A stretch of DNA of 64,000 nucleotides from Nitrosopumilus adriaticus (lineage in GTDB: Archaea > Thermoproteota > Nitrososphaeria > Nitrososphaerales > Nitrosopumilaceae), in contig NZ_CP011070.1 of NCBI RefSeq assembly GCF_000956175.1, forward strand, positions 62,001-126,000, written 5' to 3'. Below the pieces are notes generated by a model, which did not search any database, was not told the origin of the DNA, and saw only the letters and a program-made list of their open reading frames with translations. This document shows positions 26,549 to 35,701 of the stretch, piece by piece. The position numbers and the translations under genes are program-made. The first letter of the stretch is position 1. Each line of letters begins with the position of its first letter.

Positions 26549-27913
26549 GTGACCTATCAAGAAACAGTTTGGGATTCTTCGCCCTCGCTAAAATCCTATA
26601 CCCTATCGAATTTTAGAACTCTTCCACAAATTCAGAAACTTGGAGAGGATATTCAATTTGAAATGGAAGTTGTTGGAAATGTATTACCATTTAAAGCAAA
26701 TAACTATGTTGTTGAGCAATTAATTGATTGGAATGATATTCCAAATGATCCTATGTATGTTCTAACTTTTCCCCAAAAAGGAATGCTAAAACCTGAGCAC
26801 TATGAAAAAATGGAAACTGCATTAAAAAATAATTTAGATAAAAAAGAAATAACAGCCATTGCAAACGAAATTCGTTTACAATTAAATCCACATCCTGCAG
26901 GACAAATGGAACTCAATGTTCCAACATTAAAAGACGGAACAAAACTATATGGAATGCAGCATAAATACAACGAAACCTGTCTTTTCTTTCCTAGTCAAAG
27001 TCAAACATGTCATGCATATTGTAGCTTTTGTTTTAGATGGCCACAATTTGTGGGGATGGATGAAATGAAGTTTGCAATGCAGGAAGGAGAACAGCTAGTA
27101 CAATATGTTCGAGAACATCCCGAAATCAGCGATGTACTATTCACTGGTGGAGATCCAATGATTATGAAAGCAAAAATTTTCTCCAAATATGTTGATTCTT
27201 TACTTGATGCGAAGCTACCAAATCTTAAAACAATTAGAATTGGAACAAAAGCTTTGTCATATTGGCCTTACAAATTTTTAACTGATTCTGATTCTCAAGA
27301 AATGTTAGATGTGTTTAGAAAAATTGTTGATAGCGGTATACATCTAGCAATTATGGGTCACTTTAATCACTTAAATGAATTAAAAACTGATGCTGTAAAA
27401 AACGCAATTAAAGAAATTAGATCTACTGGTGCAGTTATTAGAACACAATCTCCTATTTTAGCTCACATCAATGATGATGCTGAAATGTGGGCAAAAATGT
27501 GGACCAAACAAGTCCAATTAGGATGTATTCCATATTACATGTTCGTTGTAAGAGACACTGGTGCTCAGCATTACTTTGGTGTTCCTTTAGTAAGGGCTTA
27601 TCAAATTTTCAAAAAAGCATATTCATCAGTTAGTGGCTTGGCAAGAACTGTTCGTGGACCTAGCATGTCTGCAACACCAGGAAAAGTACATGTTATTGGT
27701 ACTGCAGATCTCCACGATCAAAAAGTTATTGTTTTACGATTCTTACAAGGTAGAAATCCTGATTGGGTTCAAGTTCCATTTTTTGCAAAATACGATGAAA
27801 ATGCAATTTGGTTAGATGATTTGAAGCCTGCATTGACTGAAAAATTCTTTTTTGATGAAGAGATGAAAAATTTCAAAAAATCAAACCCACTTGATGACTA
27901 TCCTGAATCCTAA
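26549..27913 (+). CDS. KamA-like radical SAM protein (lysine 2,3-aminomutase family)
   Basis: A 454-aa protein with GTG start. The radical SAM cluster motif is CHAYCSFCFRWP (C-x3-C-x2-C, about residues 154-165), next to DVLFTGGDPMIMK, as in KamA/EpmB enzymes. Family enzymes shift an amino group using PLP. The usual glycine-rich PLP-lysine motif (PGGGGK) is not present; a TPGKVHVIG segment lies in the expected region. The substrate is therefore open; lysine to beta-lysine, a precursor of the osmolyte N-acetyl-beta-lysine, is one possibility. It stands between an MscS channel and a secreted protein. Confidence 0.85.
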   Translation: MTYQETVWDSSPSLKSYTLSNFRTLPQIQKLGEDIQFEMEVVGNVLPFKANNYVVEQLIDWNDIPNDPMYVLTFPQKGMLKPEHYEKMETALKNNLDKKEITAIANEIRLQLNPHPAGQMELNVPTLKDGTKLYGMQHKYNETCLFFPSQSQTCHAYCSFCFRWPQFVGMDEMKFAMQEGEQLVQYVREHPEISDVLFTGGDPMIMKAKIFSKYVDSLLDAKLPNLKTIRIGTKALSYWPYKFLTDSDSQEMLDVFRKIVDSGIHLAIMGHFNHLNELKTDAVKNAIKEIRSTGAVIRTQSPILAHINDDAEMWAKMWTKQVQLGCIPYYMFVVRDTGAQHYFGVPLVRAYQIFKKAYSSVSGLARTVRGPSMSATPGKVHVIGTADLHDQKVIVLRFLQGRNPDWVQVPFFAKYDENAIWLDDLKPALTEKFFFDEEMKNFKKSNPLDDYPES

Positions 27914-27921
27914 AATTATTT

Positions 27922-28608
27922 ATGAAAATCAGTCAAAGGTTTTTAAAATCAATTAAAGTTTTTTTAGTGTTGAAAACAAAACTCTTGTTTTTATTTTTAT
28001 TATTTGCTTCAGGTTTAGCAGGTATTGCATATGGGCATACAGTTGATTCTGTTGGAGAATATAGAGTAGAAATTGGTTGGATGAATGAACCAGTTGTTTC
28101 TGGTGAAACTAACGCAATTGAATTTTTTGTTAGTCCACTTGAGCCTGGATTAGAACTTGAAGACCAAGTTTTTAAAAATGGAATTAAAGATTTAAAAAAA
28201 ACAGTTCAGATAAAATTAATCTACAAAGATGAAAGCATAACACTTCCTTTATCACCAGATCATAATATTCCAGGAAAATATTATGCATTTGTTAATCCAA
28301 CTATCTCTGGATTTTATCAAGCAAATATTTTGGGGACAATCAAAGATACTCCAATTAGTTTATCAATGCATCCACCAAAAGTTGAAGAACGTTCTTACAT
28401 TGAATTCCCTGAACCCTCTGATCTTACATTGAATCAAATTATTGATGGACATACTGCACTAATTAGTGATGTAAATGATTTGAAAGAATCTGTTATTTCT
28501 CTTGAAGAATCTAAACAGCAGATGGATATAGGATATATTGGAATTGGAGTTGGTATTGCTGGAATTGTTATTGCAGTAATTGCACTTGTAAAATCTAAAA
28601 AGAACTAA
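27922..28608 (+). CDS. secreted, C-terminally anchored beta-domain protein
   Basis: A 228-aa protein with an N-terminal signal helix (LLFLFLLFASGLAGIAYG, about 22-40; mature start probably at HTVDSVG), a beta-sandwich-like body (YRVEIGWMNEPVVSGETNAIEFFV, in parts; IKLIYKDESITLPLSP; YYAFVNPTISGFYQANILG) and a C-terminal membrane helix (GYIGIGVGIAGIVIAVIALV) with a KSKKN tail. The G-[YW] opening after HT resembles CopC/YcnI-like extracytoplasmic domains but I see no copper motif. Gene starts 8 bp after KamA, so they are probably cotranscribed. Confidence 0.75.
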   Translation: MKISQRFLKSIKVFLVLKTKLLFLFLLFASGLAGIAYGHTVDSVGEYRVEIGWMNEPVVSGETNAIEFFVSPLEPGLELEDQVFKNGIKDLKKTVQIKLIYKDESITLPLSPDHNIPGKYYAFVNPTISGFYQANILGTIKDTPISLSMHPPKVEERSYIEFPEPSDLTLNQIIDGHTALISDVNDLKESVISLEESKQQMDIGYIGIGVGIAGIVIAVIALVKSKKN

Positions 28609-29900
28609 GTAGAATTCATAAAATCTTTTCTTCTTTTCAAAATTATATACAAAACAACTCCAATCCCAATTATTGCTAATCCTGCAAGAACTACTTCGAT
28701 CTCAAACTGTAATGCCATGTAAACAGTTGTTCCAAATCCAAACAATGGCAAAATTGGAAATTTACCAATATTTACCGGAACTCTAAATGGTCTTTCTAAA
28801 ACTGGTTCAGTATATCTTAGAACAATTACTGCCAAATTTATTGCTGCAAATGTAATAACTACAGCAAAAACAACAATATTTGCAACAATTACAATATCTC
28901 CGACAAAAGCAAATCCTATTGAAGTCACCAAAATTCCAATTACTGCAATCCATGGTGTCTTTGTTTTAGGATGGATTCTCCCTAAAAATTCAGGAAGAGA
29001 CTTACTTTTTGCCATTCCATATAGAATTCTGGAACCTGCAACTAATGTGATTAGAACAGTACTTGCAGTAGCAAATAATGCAATTAATGATAAGGTAACA
29101 CTTCCATTAATGCCTAAAACTGCATGTGCAACATCGGCTAATGGAGCTGATGAACCTGCTAACACTTGCCAATCTAAAATTCGTACTACTGATAATGAAA
29201 CAAGAATGTAAATTACTCCAGTAATCACAACTGATAAAATTATAGCCCTAGGAATTGTCTTATGAGGTCGTCTAACTTCTTCAGCAACATTTGCCATGTC
29301 CTCAAATCCAATAAATGCAAAGAAAATCAATACAAATGCTAAAATTATTCCAGTCATTCCGCTTGGTGCCTCAAAGTAATCAACTGATTCAACAGGTTCA
29401 ATCGTAAATCCGAGAAAAATAATCAGTGCTAATCCTCCAGCAGTAATTATTGCAAAAATGGTATTTGCCCATGCTGATTCTTTAATTCCAATAAAATTTA
29501 CGATAGATAAAATTACAATTAGAATAATAGCACCAATTGTTATTGGTAAATCAATAAACTGAGTTAGATATCCGCCAAATCCTAAGGAAACTGTAGCTGC
29601 AACTATGATAGATGTAATTGCTGTTAGCCATCCTATAATAAAACCAAAAAAATTATTCTTGAAAGCATTTTTTACAAAAGTATATTCTGCAGCTGCTTTT
29701 GGATACAAAGCTGATAGTTCAGCATAACTTAATCCAGCAAAAACTGCAACTATGGCACCCAACAAAAAAGATATCCACATTGAATTTCCAGCAAATCCTG
29801 CAGCTTCTCCAATTAAGACATAGATTCCAGCACCTAAAATCAAACCCACTCCATACATGGTAAGATGAAAAAGTCCCATGTGGCGCTTTAATTCAGACAT
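28605..29900 (-). CDS. APC family amino acid permease
   Basis: A 431-aa polytopic membrane protein with about 12 helices. The first helix carries the signature YGVGLILGAGIYVLIGEAAGFAG, whose GAGIY glycines bind the substrate backbone in the amino acid-polyamine-cation superfamily. IFFAFIGFEDMANVAEEVRRP in helix 6 is also typical. Substrate cannot be told from sequence. It overlaps the preceding plus-strand stop by 4 bp and lies 12 bp downstream of the VIT1-like gene, so both minus-strand transporters may be coexpressed. Confidence 0.92.
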   Translation of the reverse strand: MSELKRHMGLFHLTMYGVGLILGAGIYVLIGEAAGFAGNSMWISFLLGAIVAVFAGLSYAELSALYPKAAAEYTFVKNAFKNNFFGFIIGWLTAITSIIVAATVSLGFGGYLTQFIDLPITIGAIILIVILSIVNFIGIKESAWANTIFAIITAGGLALIIFLGFTIEPVESVDYFEAPSGMTGIILAFVLIFFAFIGFEDMANVAEEVRRPHKTIPRAIILSVVITGVIYILVSLSVVRILDWQVLAGSSAPLADVAHAVLGINGSVTLSLIALFATASTVLITLVAGSRILYGMAKSKSLPEFLGRIHPKTKTPWIAVIGILVTSIGFAFVGDIVIVANIVVFAVVITFAAINLAVIVLRYTEPVLERPFRVPVNIGKFPILPLFGFGTTVYMALQFEIEVVLAGLAIIGIGVVLYIILKRRKDFMNST

Positions 29901-29912
29901 TTATCATTAATC

Positions 29913-30596
29913 CTAAGACACCAGAAAATTTAATCCGTATCCTACAATGTAAGCAACCATTGCTGCCACACCCCCAATGATTAGTGTAATTATCCCAGCA
30001 CGAATCATGGAACTTTTAACAATTTTTCCTTTTATCATTCCTACCAAAAAAAATGCTGCAAGAACAGAAACTGTAGAATAGATAAATGCATTTGAATTTG
30101 ATTCAAACCCCAACATCATGAAAACCATGAATGGAACTAAAGGAATAACTCCAATCAAATTAAAACCAACAAAAGTACTAACAGAACTATCTATTGGTTT
30201 CTTTTCGTCTTCAATTAATCCTAATTCCTCTTTCATCATTGTATCTATCCAAACTTTTCTTCTAGATGTGATAATTCGTACAACATCTTCTAGTAATTCA
30301 TCCTTGAATCCTTTCTCTCTGTAAATTTCTCTGATCTCATCTATTTCTTGTTCTTCTAAATTGTCAATCTCCCACTCTTCTTGCCTTCTCTTCATTTGAA
30401 CAAATTCATTTCGTGCTTTTGATGCTTGATAATTAGCAGCTGCCATTGAAAATCCATCTGCAAATAAATTTGCAAATCCCAAAATCAAAATAATGCTAGG
30501 CGATAATGATGCTCCAACTACTCCAGCTACTATAGCAAAAGTTGTTACAGCACCATCAATTGAACCATAAATGAAATCATCAAAATATATTCTCAT
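29913..30596 (-). CDS. VIT1/CCC1 family transporter
   Basis: A 227-aa membrane protein of the vacuolar iron transporter family. Helix one reads YGSIDGAVTTFAIVAGVVGASLSP and helix two FANLFADGFSMAAANY, the conserved metal-path helices. A central cytoplasmic charged part (QMKRRQEEWEIDNLEEQEIDEI in pieces, about 90-140) with many Glu matches the metal-binding domain of VIT1, and three further helices follow. Known relatives export Fe(II) or Mn(II). It heads a probable two-gene unit with the APC permease. Confidence 0.87.
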   Translation of the reverse strand: MRIYFDDFIYGSIDGAVTTFAIVAGVVGASLSPSIILILGFANLFADGFSMAAANYQASKARNEFVQMKRRQEEWEIDNLEEQEIDEIREIYREKGFKDELLEDVVRIITSRRKVWIDTMMKEELGLIEDEKKPIDSSVSTFVGFNLIGVIPLVPFMVFMMLGFESNSNAFIYSTVSVLAAFFLVGMIKGKIVKSSMIRAGIITLIIGGVAAMVAYIVGYGLNFLVS

Positions 30597-30670
30597 TATT
30601 TAATTCATATAATTTAGAATATTTGAATAAATCCAACTAACAATTTCAAACTTGGAAATCATCACTGTTT

Positions 30671-30678
30671 CTTATATT
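30671..30678 (+). promoter_or_regulatory. TATA box of the uspA-like gene
   Basis: CTTATATT lies 23-30 bp upstream of the ATG at 30701. This spacing supports translation from that ATG on an almost leaderless transcript, and argues against the in-frame TTG at 30692. Confidence 0.6.
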
Positions 30679-30700
30679 GAAATAGAAAGTATTGTTTCAT

Positions 30701-31123
30701 ATGGCTAAATTCAATAAAATTCTAGTTCCTCTTGATGGATCTGCAAACTCTATGAGAGGATTAGATAGAGCAATTGAAATTGCAAAAGGCGGAAATGCTG
30801 AAATAACTGGATTTTATGTATTTCATTTACCATTGGCAGCAGGAATAAAGTATACTGCAAAAATGAAAGATGAAGCACAGAAAAAAGCTGTTAAAGCAAT
30901 TGGTCCTGCAATGAATAAAACTCAAAAGGCTGGTGCCACATTCAAATACAAAACCGGTGGTGGTCATACTGGATCTGAAATTGTCAAAGCCGCAGAAAAA
31001 GGAAAATTTGACATGATAGTTATTGGAGCAAGAGGTGTAGGCGGGGCCAAGGAAACATTCCTTGGAAGTACCTCAAATTATGTAATGCACAAAACAAAGC
31101 TTCCTGTATTAATTGTGAAATAA
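30701..31123 (+). CDS. universal stress protein UspA family
   Basis: A 140-aa single-domain Usp. The N-terminal strand KILVPLDGSANSMRGLDRAIEIA and the C-terminal ATP-binding motif GARGVGGAKETFLGSTSNYVMHKTKLPVLIV (in parts, G-x2-G-x9-GS-type spacing) are clear, so it is probably an ATP-binding Usp. These are common, multi-copy stress proteins in ammonia-oxidising archaea. Start chosen at the ATG because a TATA box lies 23-30 bp before it. Single gene, divergent from the VIT1-like gene. Confidence 0.93.
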   Translation: MAKFNKILVPLDGSANSMRGLDRAIEIAKGGNAEITGFYVFHLPLAAGIKYTAKMKDEAQKKAVKAIGPAMNKTQKAGATFKYKTGGGHTGSEIVKAAEKGKFDMIVIGARGVGGAKETFLGSTSNYVMHKTKLPVLIVK

Positions 31124-31223
31124 TTCATTTCCATTTTTCCCATTTTTTCACATCCTTGATATTCTGTAAGTAAAAACCTACAAGTATAAGGAATATGAAA
31201 ATTTAATTTTGATGGTGTAAAAA

Positions 31224-32369
31224 ATGGTGGAAAGTAATTATGATATCTTAGGAATTGTGGAAGGCTCAACAGAGAAGGAAATTAGAGATGCATTTAGAAG
31301 ATTGGCACTTCAATATCACTCAGATCGTGGGGGAGAAAACGACCAATTTATCAAAATTAAACAAGCATACGAAGACATCAAAATTGGTAAAAAATATCCT
31401 GATACTGATATTGAAAAACTAAAAAATTCTAAAGTATATTCTAGTGATTCAGAAGCTGACATTAGACGAAAAAATCAGATCCTAGGTCAAGAATTATCAA
31501 AAGAAATGAAAACTGCTGAAGAATGGGCAGGAGCTTTGAATAGATCAGGTGCCACTGGAACAAGACTATTTGGTTCTAAAACTCTTGGAGAAATTGAACT
31601 AGAAAGGAAAGCAAATGGGGCTCTCTCGATTAAAGGAAATTTTATGGCAGGAAATCTAACTTATGATGGGCCAATAATTATGCAAGGAAGTATTTCAAGT
31701 CCATCGTGGACTGAGGAATTTAAAACTAACATTCATCTGACTACAGGAGATTTCAAATTTATTGATCCTATTGAAAATAAATACAAAATTGAGAATGGTG
31801 CTACAATTATTGCAGATAATGGAAACATTGTAGTTGGAAATGTTTTTGGAAGAAAATTCAAAGTTGAAGATCCACAAGGAAGAGTTGGCATTTTTCAAAT
31901 CATTGAACATAGAACACATCTATCTGCACCTAACGGAAAAATTATAGCTGAAAATCTTGTAAATTCAGTATCAATAGAAGCAGATACTGCTATTATTCTA
32001 AATGTAGAAGATGATGTAACAGTAACTGCACGTGAAATTTTATTTTACGGTGGCAAGTTTACTTATGATTCAACTATTGAATTAAAAAAAGGCGGATCAA
32101 TTAGATTCTTTGAAAATTTTTCAATTCAAGGACTAAGTGGTGATGCAATTATTAAACTTGAAAATGGAAAAAAAATTCGTCTATTTGATGTAAAAACTAA
32201 AAAAATCAGAGATTTGTCAGATGAATTTGTTACCAATAAAGAAAATTACGGTAAAGATGATACAATGGTTGGGCACGGATTTACAATTACTTATGATATG
32301 CTAGATAACCTTTCAAAGAAACCATCTAAAAAACAAAAAAGCAGTTGGAAATCTAAATTTGGATTATAA
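31224..32369 (+). CDS. J-domain protein with atypical HSD motif fused to a beta-repeat domain
   Basis: A 381-aa protein. Residues 5-52 are a J domain (YDILGI, then EIRDAFRRLALQY, then FIKIKQAYEDI) but the invariant HPD of DnaJ is H32-S33-D34. A helical linker follows to about 105. Residues about 115-320 are strand after strand with repeated short motifs (LSIKGNFMAGNLTYDGPIIM in parts, ATIIADNGNIVVGNVFG, GKIIAENLVNSVSIEADTAI), like a right-handed beta helix of the bactofilin/polymer type. The tail is Lys-rich. A GGTG ribosome-binding-like box lies 9 bp before the ATG. Role unknown. Confidence 0.8.
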   Translation: MVESNYDILGIVEGSTEKEIRDAFRRLALQYHSDRGGENDQFIKIKQAYEDIKIGKKYPDTDIEKLKNSKVYSSDSEADIRRKNQILGQELSKEMKTAEEWAGALNRSGATGTRLFGSKTLGEIELERKANGALSIKGNFMAGNLTYDGPIIMQGSISSPSWTEEFKTNIHLTTGDFKFIDPIENKYKIENGATIIADNGNIVVGNVFGRKFKVEDPQGRVGIFQIIEHRTHLSAPNGKIIAENLVNSVSIEADTAIILNVEDDVTVTAREILFYGGKFTYDSTIELKKGGSIRFFENFSIQGLSGDAIIKLENGKKIRLFDVKTKKIRDLSDEFVTNKENYGKDDTMVGHGFTITYDMLDNLSKKPSKKQKSSWKSKFGL

Positions 32370-32407
32370 ACAATTTATTGTTTTGATTCTATAATTTAGC
32401 AAAAAGG

Positions 32408-34174
32408 CTATTTTCTTTCTGTTCTATCTAATTTCCTTCTTACTTCATATACCCTATAATCATATTTTTGCTTCAATTCAGCCACAACTAATTCATCAAA
32501 ACTGTATTCTGAAAAACTCTTTGAAATTTTATTCATGTTCTCTCCAATCACTATACTGTTTCTTGGACACAATGAATTAATCTTAAAACATCGATTTACT
32601 GTTGGCCCAAAGATGTCACTGATATTTGAAGTTGTACTCTCAGCAACTTTAACAGCGCCATATGTCAAACTAATTTTATAATCAATTTGAGGCATATTTT
32701 CAGCTTTGAGTTTCTCTTGTAACTTTTCATGTGATTCAATCATTGATAAACAACATTCAAAAATATTTTTCAAAACTTTTTGATCTGCAATGTCCACATT
32801 TGGAAATCTAAACATCAATGCATCACCAATATTTTTTACCACTTCGCCATTATACTCTCGAATAATCTTTGCCATAAAATTCAGAAAAATTTCATATAGC
32901 TTTGTAACATCTTGATCAGATAATTTAGATGAAATTCTTGTCGAGTCTGACATATCAATCACCCCAACACAATCATTTTGCTCATGCTGAGAAAATTTTA
33001 ACAACATATCTCCTTCAAGTTGCTTGATTACCTTTTCTTTGCGTTTAATCTCAATTATTGATTCTTGAAGCTTTTCTGCCATTGAATCAAATGCATGAGA
33101 CAATTCACCAATCTCATCACCAGTATTGATCTTAGTTCTTACATCAAAGTCTCCACTTGAAATTTTATTTGCAGCATTTTTTAATTTAGTTAGTGGCCTT
33201 GATAGTGATTTAGAAATACCAAAAGCTACAATTCCCATTACTAATGTAATTACTATGCCTGTTTCAAGTATTCTCTCTTGTAGAATTATTATTGGTTTTT
33301 CAACTTCTGACTGATCAATTTCTGCAAGTAAAGTAATTCCTAAATCATTTGCACAATACGATGAACCAAATATTGGAATTCCTCTATAATCTTTGTAAAA
33401 CCCAATGTACTCTTCGCCCTCATTGAAGCATTTTTGAACTGGCAAAGTATCCACTTTTTGCTCAAACACAGCATTTTCAAAAAATCTAGATTCAGATAAC
33501 ATCATAAACTTGTCATTTACTATGTACACTTCCCCTGTTTCGCCTAATCCACTTCTACTAATCAAAACATTATCTATTGATGCTGTCCTCATTCTTGAAA
33601 TGATTACACCAATTGGTTCATCTCCTTTTTTACTATCACTTGCAACAATTGGTGAAACAACAATCATTTTTTTACCTGACTCGGCTGGTTCAAATTCTAT
33701 AAAAGATTCTTTTTGACCTCTTTTAAAAAATGGGTCATTAGTGAAATCTTCATCAGTATTTGCTCCAAGAGAAAAGAAAACTTTTCCATTAGCACCGATA
33801 ATTTTTACATCTTCAAACCCTATCGAAAACCCAATAAGCCTCTGGTAAGCTTGAATCTGGATTAAAAAATCTCTACGATTATTTTCTTTTAATTCTTGAA
33901 ATTCATTTTCAGAAGATTGATTCATTTGTGAAACTAAAAGTTGAATCATTGGATCCTTTGCAAGAATGTTATTTTGTTCAATTCTTGATTCAAAAAGAAT
34001 CCTAAGTGAATCTCCACGAACACTTGATTCTCCTAATAATTGATCTCCTGCTCTTTGTTTTAGTATTTGATCTGCGTAATTGAAACTAAGAAACCCTGTA
34101 ATTGAAAGAGCAACAACTGATACGATCATTACTAAAAAAATTAGTTTCTTGCCAAGATTGATTGAAATTGCCAT
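32408..34174 (-). CDS. membrane class III nucleotide cyclase with extracellular sensor and HAMP
   Basis: A 588-aa receptor. Signal-anchor helix at about 10-32, an extracellular Cache-like sensor at about 35-285 (FEDVKIIGANGKVFFSLG, SPIVASDSKKGDEPIGVIISR as fragments), a second helix near 295-320, a HAMP domain (SRPLTKLKNAANKISSGDF..GDEIGELSHAFDSMAEKL) and a class III cyclase domain at about 400-575. Both metal aspartates are seen, in VIDMSDST and KNIGDALMF. The conserved N of the late VNxxxR motif is present but the Arg is Lys (VNRCFK). It probably makes cAMP or cGMP on sensing an external ligand. Confidence 0.88.
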   Translation of the reverse strand: MAISINLGKKLIFLVMIVSVVALSITGFLSFNYADQILKQRAGDQLLGESSVRGDSLRILFESRIEQNNILAKDPMIQLLVSQMNQSSENEFQELKENNRRDFLIQIQAYQRLIGFSIGFEDVKIIGANGKVFFSLGANTDEDFTNDPFFKRGQKESFIEFEPAESGKKMIVVSPIVASDSKKGDEPIGVIISRMRTASIDNVLISRSGLGETGEVYIVNDKFMMLSESRFFENAVFEQKVDTLPVQKCFNEGEEYIGFYKDYRGIPIFGSSYCANDLGITLLAEIDQSEVEKPIIILQERILETGIVITLVMGIVAFGISKSLSRPLTKLKNAANKISSGDFDVRTKINTGDEIGELSHAFDSMAEKLQESIIEIKRKEKVIKQLEGDMLLKFSQHEQNDCVGVIDMSDSTRISSKLSDQDVTKLYEIFLNFMAKIIREYNGEVVKNIGDALMFRFPNVDIADQKVLKNIFECCLSMIESHEKLQEKLKAENMPQIDYKISLTYGAVKVAESTTSNISDIFGPTVNRCFKINSLCPRNSIVIGENMNKISKSFSEYSFDELVVAELKQKYDYRVYEVRRKLDRTERK

Positions 34175-34320
34175 TTTACTCTACGTTCATTTTATGTTAA
34201 TATGAAACCTTCTACAAATCTTGAGTTAATATATTTGGGTTAATTCTTTGATTTGATAATTACTTCTCATCGATGAAAATTAAATCATGTATTTATTTAA
34301 TGAACTAATAATTTTAAAAT

Positions 34321-35313
34321 GTGAAGTTTTTAATATTTTCAATAATTTTTACGATTTTAGCCTCAATTCCAGTTGTTTATGCAAATGAATACATCATTGA
34401 TATTCCACTAGGAGCATATAATCCAGAATTAAATACTCCTGCTGAAGTGTGGTATGATCCCCCACAACTATACGCTACAGTAGGTGATACAATTACTTGG
34501 TATAATGATGACAAAGAAGGTCACACAGTTACAAGTGGAGAGGGATCTGGAAGATTTGGATGGATGAGTGATAATTTTGGAACTCCGAATGGAATTTTTG
34601 ATAGTGGTAGATTTATGCCAGGAGAATCATGGTCTTACAAATTTGAAGAATCTGGTACTTTTTCATATTATTGCACTATTCATCCATGGATGGAAGGTGT
34701 ACTAATAATTGAAAAATTAATTCCAGACTATCCACATGATGCAACTGGTGCAAAAATAGAATTTCCATTATTACAATACACTCCAGACTTGGCCTTAGAA
34801 GTCAATCTAGCATGGGATCCACCTGTGATTAAAACTCATGAAAAAATACAATTTGTATATCAATTCTATGATCCTCAAACAAATTCAAATCTTGCAGAAA
34901 TGAAATACAATTTTGTTATATTTCAAAACGGAAAAGAGATTTTCCGAGATGAAGGACTAAGCCAGATTGGAGGCGATTACAGAAATTTTGTCTTTAGCGA
35001 TTCTGGTTCAATCATAATAAGAATAGAAGGAATTCATACCCCCTCTATATTTGCAGAAGAAAGTGTAACTGTATTTGGTGATGTACAAAGTAAAGAACAA
35101 AGATCAGTTGATTTTACTACAGCAGTTTATGATAATCCTGAGCGAACATCTCATGAGACCTATCACATTAAACCTGCTCAAAGACTTACCACTTATTACG
35201 AATTAATGCTGTTCATCATTCTAATCCCAGGTATTTTGTTTATTGGAGCAATGCTCTGGTTAAAGAAAAAACCAAATATTCCACAAGAAAAGCCTGGTGC
35301 TGTTAAAGTCTAA
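34321..35313 (+). CDS. membrane-anchored plastocyanin-like cupredoxin
   Basis: A 330-aa exported protein with GTG start and signal peptide (LIFSIIFTILASIPVVYA, cleavage likely before NEYIID). The blue-copper domain covers about 25-140: EGHTVTSG supplies the first His, and YYCTIHPWMEG the Cys, second His and Met ligands of a type 1 copper site. A second beta domain (about 145-260) has no copper motif. A C-terminal helix LMLFIILIPGILFIGAMLWL anchors it. Such cupredoxins are thought to replace cytochrome c as electron carriers in ammonia-oxidising archaea. Confidence 0.92.
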   Translation: MKFLIFSIIFTILASIPVVYANEYIIDIPLGAYNPELNTPAEVWYDPPQLYATVGDTITWYNDDKEGHTVTSGEGSGRFGWMSDNFGTPNGIFDSGRFMPGESWSYKFEESGTFSYYCTIHPWMEGVLIIEKLIPDYPHDATGAKIEFPLLQYTPDLALEVNLAWDPPVIKTHEKIQFVYQFYDPQTNSNLAEMKYNFVIFQNGKEIFRDEGLSQIGGDYRNFVFSDSGSIIIRIEGIHTPSIFAEESVTVFGDVQSKEQRSVDFTTAVYDNPERTSHETYHIKPAQRLTTYYELMLFIILIPGILFIGAMLWLKKKPNIPQEKPGAVKV

Positions 35314-35348
35314 AATAATAAAAAGAAATTAAAAATTGATGAATTAAT

Positions 35349-35648
35349 CTAATCGATTAATTCAGTCCAACCTTTGACGAAGACTGAGTTCTTGTAGAGT
35401 GGAACTGGTTGTCCAACAGTAAAGTCCATTGGTCTCATCCAAAAGATTGCTTTTGTTGGGCATACACCGATGCATGCACCATCAGAAATACATCTTTCTG
35501 GGTAGAAAACAAATGCTTTACCTCTCTTCCAGCCTTCAACTGGTTTTACTCTAAGGACATCTGGACCTAATGTTGTACAGATTTCTACACATAGTGCACA
35601 TCCGATACACATTTGTTCGCTGATGTCTGGAATAATTCCTACTGGCAT
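35349..35648 (-). CDS. two-cluster ferredoxin with one CxxDxxC site
   Basis: A 99-aa ferredoxin. Cluster motif one is C-IG-C-AL-C-VEI-C; motif two is C-IS-D-GA-C-IGV-CP, so the second Cys of motif two is Asp, the same replacement known from Pyrococcus ferredoxin, where Asp ligates iron. Between the motifs is a 20-residue insert and the C-terminal 30 residues extend past the usual fold. I choose the ATG at 35648 because a TATA-like TTATATTA on the minus strand is 27-34 bp upstream. Two operator-like repeats lie behind that box. Confidence 0.9.
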   Translation of the reverse strand: MPVGIIPDISEQMCIGCALCVEICTTLGPDVLRVKPVEGWKRGKAFVFYPERCISDGACIGVCPTKAIFWMRPMDFTVGQPVPLYKNSVFVKGWTELID

Positions 35649-35701
35649 AACAGAATTCAATCTTGATTTCTTCTTAATATAATTTACCTAAGAATTTCGT
35701 C

